Source: Piliocolobus tephrosceles
Taxonomy: Eukaryota; Chordata; Mammalia; Primates; Cercopithecidae
Reading direction: 5' to 3'
Length of the DNA stretch: 64,000 nt
NCBI RefSeq assembly: GCF_002776525.5
Contig: NC_045444.1
Coordinates: 26,622,658 to 26,686,657, forward strand
Shown here: positions 59,240 through 64,000 of the stretch, in pieces
How the letters are laid out: each line of letters begins with the position of its first letter
Position numbering within the stretch: the first letter of the stretch is position 1
Notes under the pieces: generated by a model
What the model saw: only the letters and a program-made list of their open reading frames with translations
Database searches by the model: none
What the model was told of the DNA's origin: nothing
Position numbers and translations under genes: made by a program

Positions 59240-59825
59240 CAGTAGTACCCCCATATCCTGAATTTCACTTTTGGAGATTTCAGTTACCTACGGTCAACTG
59301 CAATCCACAGATATTAAATAGAAAATTATAGAAATAAACTTCATAAGTTTTAAACTTCACACCATTCTTAACAGTGTGATAAACATCCTGCTCTTACCTG
59401 CCATGGATGTGATGCTTCCCTTTCTCCAGCATACCCACCTTATATAGGCTACCCACCCATTAGTCCTCTCAGGTAGTTAGAACCACAGGCACACACCACC
59501 ATGCCAGACACATTTTTGTAATTTTTGTAGAGATAGGGGTTTGCCATGTTTCCCAGGCCAGTTGTGAACTACGGAACTCAAGCAATCCTCCTGTCTTGGC
59601 CTCCCAAAGTGCTGGGATTACAGGCATGAACCACTGCACCCAGCAGAGCATTTGCTTTGAGTATCATATTGATGCTTAAAATGTTTGGGATTCTGGAACA
59701 GTTCAGGTCTCAGATTTTTGTGTTAGAAATACACAATTTGAATATACAGGGTTCTGTACTATCTGTGATTTTAAGGCATCCTCTGGGGGTCCTGGGCGGT
59801 ATCCCCTGTGGATAAGGGGTAACTG
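59240..59825 (+). mobile_element. Tigger-like DNA transposon, second copy, interrupted by an Alu fragment
   Basis: The ends form imperfect terminal inverted repeats (cagtagtacccccatatcc and the complement of ggataaggggtaactg). A TA precedes the left end. The start matches 16596 onward in layout (ttaaatagaaaattatagaa, aacttcataagttttaaact). Confidence 0.7.
59463..59645 (-). mobile_element. Alu 5' fragment, antisense, inside a Tigger-like element
   Basis: About 180 nt from the middle of the Alu (accacaggcacacaccacca) to its head (cccagca); no tail. It interrupts 59240-59825. Confidence 0.88.
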
Positions 59826-62027
59826 TCACACTCAACTTCTGAGTCCCAGATCTTTTATTCATAAAATTAAAAAGAAATAATGCCTAAGAATGAGGTTGAA
59901 TGAATTCAATGAAATGCAGTGTTTAGCATGTAGAAAACACCCAATGTAAATATGTCTCCCTCCTTCCTCTCCTATGCACTTCATGTTTAATAGGGTGCTG
60001 TTTCTTGCAGGACTTTCTAAGTAAGATTTTTGGGTGATGATAGGCAATAAAGGTAATTTTATATACAGATTTCAAGGGATAAATGTCATTTTACTGGAGG
60101 AATAAGAACTTGTCTCAAAGAGATTGATTTCTACGGTGGGTGGTAAGTGGGGAGAAAATAGCTTGGTGAGTCTCATTTCTATATTAAATTAGCTGATGAA
60201 CTTTATTAATAGAAGAATTTAGGCTACAGAAGAAAAAGTGAGATACTGCTAAGAGGCACAGTAGAACTTTAACGGAACTGAGCTGTCTCTAGTAATACAC
60301 AAGCCCACTGCTGGGTACTGGTGATAAAAGCTGAGAAAGGTCCAACCCCATGCCACCAAGATCTTCAAAATCTTTCACAGATTTGCCAGACAATAGCTAT
60401 AAACTGAATCTGCAGAGAGTTCTTTGAGAAAATACAAATGGATTTTTCAAATAAAAGGTTACCAATAGATACAATATTTTCAAAGTTTTTATAAAGATTT
60501 TAATGAAATTCTATATTAAAATTACCTTTTTGTCTCAATAAAAATATGATCTAATCATGACAAAGGAAAAAAGATAAAGGAACAGTTCTCTGTGTGAAAT
60601 GGAAAAGAGAGAGTCTCCACAGCTCCATTCCAAGACAATTCTTATTTCACATTTGTATAAATAATTGAAAAGAAATAGCACACTAAGAATCTCCAAGTTA
60701 GCAATGATACTAAGCTTTTACTAAAAGACTAGTGAAGGGCCAAGTCAGTGTGCATAAACTGCAAGAAAATCTCAAGAGGCCATAGCTTGGCAGAAAAATG
60801 TCATGTGAGGTTCAATGAGCAAGTTTAAGGTAATGCATATAGGGAAGGAATTCCAATGATTTGGATAGAAAGCTGGGCTCTTCTCTTATTACTTACTCAG
60901 TTGGTCCACACAGGTGATCTTATCTTACTATCTTTATTCTACATGGTTTGTGGAGACTACAATCAAAATACATGACTCTCTGAGGACATCAGCCTAAATG
61001 TGCTGCAGTGGCCAAAACAGGTGGGGAATAATCAAGAGGAGTATTAGAACAAAATGGAAAATATTATCTTACCCGTGTAACTCTTATCATGGAGAATTGT
61101 AAGTGGAGTGCTATGCTTACTTACAGTTATATAGCTTTTAGAAAGCTGTAATAAACCTCACTGAAGGCTTTACTGTAATCCACGATCAGATGTGGCAGTA
61201 GGGGTAGAATATAGGGTATTACTGGGGTAGACAGGTGTATTTTTCTTATAGAAATGCAATGCAGTGATTGGGATTCTGAACGTGTAGGGACAAAGGTTAC
61301 AAAATGGCTATGAATAAAATCAATAAAAGCATTGCATTTTAATAGACACTACCAGGCACAACTCATTGTGACTATCTTTCCCATGTTATGGGCATGGACT
61401 AAAGTGGCCGTATTTTATGTTATGTGATCCCATTCTGATCCTCCCCAACCACCACCTTTGATCAAAAGCAACCAATCAAGAATGTGCACCTGACCCAAGA
61501 GTCACAAATCTGTGCCCTATGCATTAACTAATGACCCAAGCTAATCCAATTATTTCTTTGGAGATTTTTAATCAGGGAATTTCCAATTGCTAAAAGTGAG
61601 AGAAAGGTGGAAGAATATTCTTATAAGAGTATTTGAATAGCAAAAACCATTTATATTAATAGCTTTAGTCTCCATGAATCTTTCACCTATTTAAACCCTT
61701 GGTTATAAATTTCCTGTATCTAAAAATATGATAAAATTTGTATTACTGCTGTTTGAGAAGTACTATTCTAGCAATTAAACAAGTCTAAAGAAAACATAGA
61801 AAAGGCAAAAAAATGTCAGCTAAAACTTAACATATTTAATATTCAGACTGTAGTAAAATGAATGGAGGTAAAATGAAAAAGAAGGGACAAGAATGATTAA
61901 AAAAAAAAAGAACTTTGCACAATGAATAGCACAGTAGTAAATAAGACAGATAAAGTTTTTACTTTACCCTCAGAGATGCAGCATAGCCTAATGGTTAAAT
62001 TTATGGGCTTAAGGCAAAAACTACTGT

Positions 62028-62436
62028 CATGGTTTGAATATTTGTCCCCTCTGAAACTCATGTTAAAAACTTAATTACCAATGTGGTGATGTTAAAAGGT
62101 GATGCCTTTAAGAGATGATTGGGTCATAAGAGCTCTGCTTTCATATCCATTTATGGATTAATGGATTAATAGGTTAATGGATTAATGGGTTATCACAGGA
62201 GTGGGACTGGTGGCTTTATTAGAAGAGAAAAAAGAGACCAGAGTTAGTGTTCAGCCCCCTTACCATCTGATGCCCTGTGCCACCTCAGGACTCTGCAGTG
62301 AGTCCTCATCGGCAAAAGGGCCCACATCAGATTCACCCCACAGCCTTCTTTCAGAACTGTAAGAAATACATTTTGTTTCTTTAAAATCAGTTTCAGGAGT
62401 TCTATTATAAGCAACAGAAAATGAACTAAGACAACT
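62028..62436 (+). mobile_element. MaLR-like LTR, solo
   Basis: catggtttgaatatttgtcc, ggattaatgggttatcacag, tggtggctttattagaagag, and the end gaaaatgaactaagaca. It has a short internal repeat of ggttaatggatta at 62153-62190. Confidence 0.75.
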
Positions 62437-62467
62437 ATTTTTATTGAAAACCTGGTTTTAATATTTA

Positions 62468-62630
62468 TCAACTGGGACTAAGTTACTTAACCTTTCTGTG
62501 GTTCTATTACCTTATCTGCAAAATAGAGAAAAAAGCAATACTTTTATATGGTTGATGTGAGGATTAAACAAGTAAATAGATAAGCAGTTCTTAGTAGAGT
62601 GCCTGGCATTTGAATAAAAATCTTAGCATT
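62468..62630 (+). mobile_element. MIR SINE
   Basis: gttacttaacctttctgtgg, ttatctgcaaaatagagaaa, gatgtgaggattaaacaagt and agagtgcctggcatttg. Confidence 0.85.
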
Positions 62631-63486
62631 GAAAAAATGTTTTTATTATTATTAAAAGCTGAAAAATTAAATAGTTCTGTTCATGGATACCTGGTTCATA
62701 AATACCACAAGAAAACTTGGTGTCCAACTTTAAAAAAATGTTTTTATGGAAAATGATTGTACCTTTTGATACAGAATTGGTTAGAGGGTACAGAATTTTC
62801 ACCCAGTGTGCTGATTCCCATTATCTTATGAGGAGTCTAGATATGCCAGATGAATTTCAGAACAAGCAAAAATGTTAAGGGATGCTACTTAAAAGCATTT
62901 TTATTGTACTGACAATGTATGCTAATTTGAAAGTGTAAGTAATAAACCATAGAAAAATGGCAAACTTCGACCAAACTGTATTTTGTTGTCATATGTTGTA
63001 GTACAATTTATATATAATTTGTTGTGGTCTCAGATTCAGAAGGAGAGTAAATAAAAAGATTCCTTTTTGGGGGGTAAAATGTACCTATCTGTATTTCATC
63101 ATTTATCATTTTGTGTGAGTCTTGTCTATAGATACTTCTATTTCTTAAATAAAAGCTTCTTATGAAGTAGAGTCATGTTTTGTGTTTCTTGCTTTTTTCC
63201 CCCAATTTATTATACTGAAAGTTTTCAAACCTTAAATTCAAGGAATACCTTTTGTCTAGATTCACCAATTGTCAAAATGTTGCCCTAAGAGAGAAGGTAG
63301 GGAGCGGTAAAGAGGAGAGAAAGAGAAATGGGGTGGAGGGAGGGAGAAAAATGTGTTTGTGTTTATTATACACATTATAGACAAACATTTTTTCCTGTTG
63401 AACCTTTTAAAATAAATTGCAAACTTCATGATACTTCACTTCATGTATCTCCTAAAGAATAGAACGTTTTTATAATGTAACTTGTT

Positions 63487-63893
63487 ATAGACTGAATTTT
63501 GTCTCTCCAAAATTTGTGTTGAAACCTTAACTGTTAGTACCTCAGAATGTGACTGTATTTGAAAATAGGACTTTAAAGAGGTAATAAGTTAAAATGAGGA
63601 CATTAGTCTGCACACCAACCTAATTAGACTGATGTCCTTGTGAGAAGAGGAAAGGAGGACCCACAGAGAGGCATCAGGAATGCACACACCGAGGAAAGAC
63701 CACGTGAGGACATGGCGAGAAGGTGACCATCTGCCAGCCAAAGACAGAGAGAGGCCTCAAGAAACCAAACCTGCTAACATCTTGCTCTGAGACTGCCAGC
63801 CTTCAGAACTGTGATAAAATTAACTTCTGTTGTTTAAGCCACTCAGTCTGTGGTATTCTGTTATGGCAGACGTAGCAAACTAATACATAACTG
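63487..63893 (+). mobile_element. MaLR LTR (MLT1-like), solo
   Basis: Starts tatagactgaattttgtctc and ends gtagcaaactaataca, with ctcagaatgtgactgtattt and ctgttgtttaagccactcag between. Confidence 0.85.
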
Positions 63894-64000
63894 TGTTACC
63901 ATTATGATAACCAATAAACCTAATATGGATATAATAGCATTGCCTAATATACAGTCTACGCTCAAATTTGTCTTTTATTATAGTTTTTAATTCAAGTATC

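Overview
This window is non-coding-rich vertebrate genomic DNA from a catarrhine primate, most likely an Old World monkey. The Alu elements at 35449-35729 and 39501-39799 carry sequence variants I associate with cercopithecoid AluY subfamilies (for example GGCGTAAAC or its CpG-decayed form, and GATCCRGCCACTGC). The rest is typical primate intron: L1, L2, MIR, MaLR LTRs, Tigger-type DNA transposons and microsatellites.

The only protein-coding content is four short exons on the minus strand that belong to one gene, LRP1B (low-density lipoprotein receptor-related protein 1B). In transcription order they are 42832-42610, 39330-39159, 34618-34475 and 28525-28289. All four have consensus splice sites and their reading phases join without a break (2-0, 0-1, 1-1, 1-1). 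They encode the end of the first YWTD beta-propeller, an EGF-like module with six cysteines, and the start of the second propeller. The gene runs through the whole window: at least 21 kb of the upstream intron lies at 42833-64000 and at least 28 kb of the downstream intron at 1-28288.

The introns are a record of retrotransposition and local rearrangement. Two 5'-inverted (twin-primed) L1 insertions lie at 23642-26791 (plus orientation, 13-bp target duplication) and about 29645-30860 (minus orientation). A very short L1 3' end at 58362-58655 appears to carry about 160-180 bp of 3'-transduced sequence inside a 14-bp target duplication. A Tigger-like element at 16596-17295 contains a patch made of two segments that match sequence 0.5 kb and 3.7 kb downstream, joined at a 5-base microhomology. 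An L2 element at 36230-38395 is interrupted by an AluY and a MaLR LTR. A 200-bp stretch at 33899-34098 holds three separate small tandem duplications and a 14-bp perfect hairpin.

I see no bacterial-type operon, CRISPR array, tRNA or rRNA gene and no undescribed gene system. The most interesting signals are the structural ones listed in the findings.
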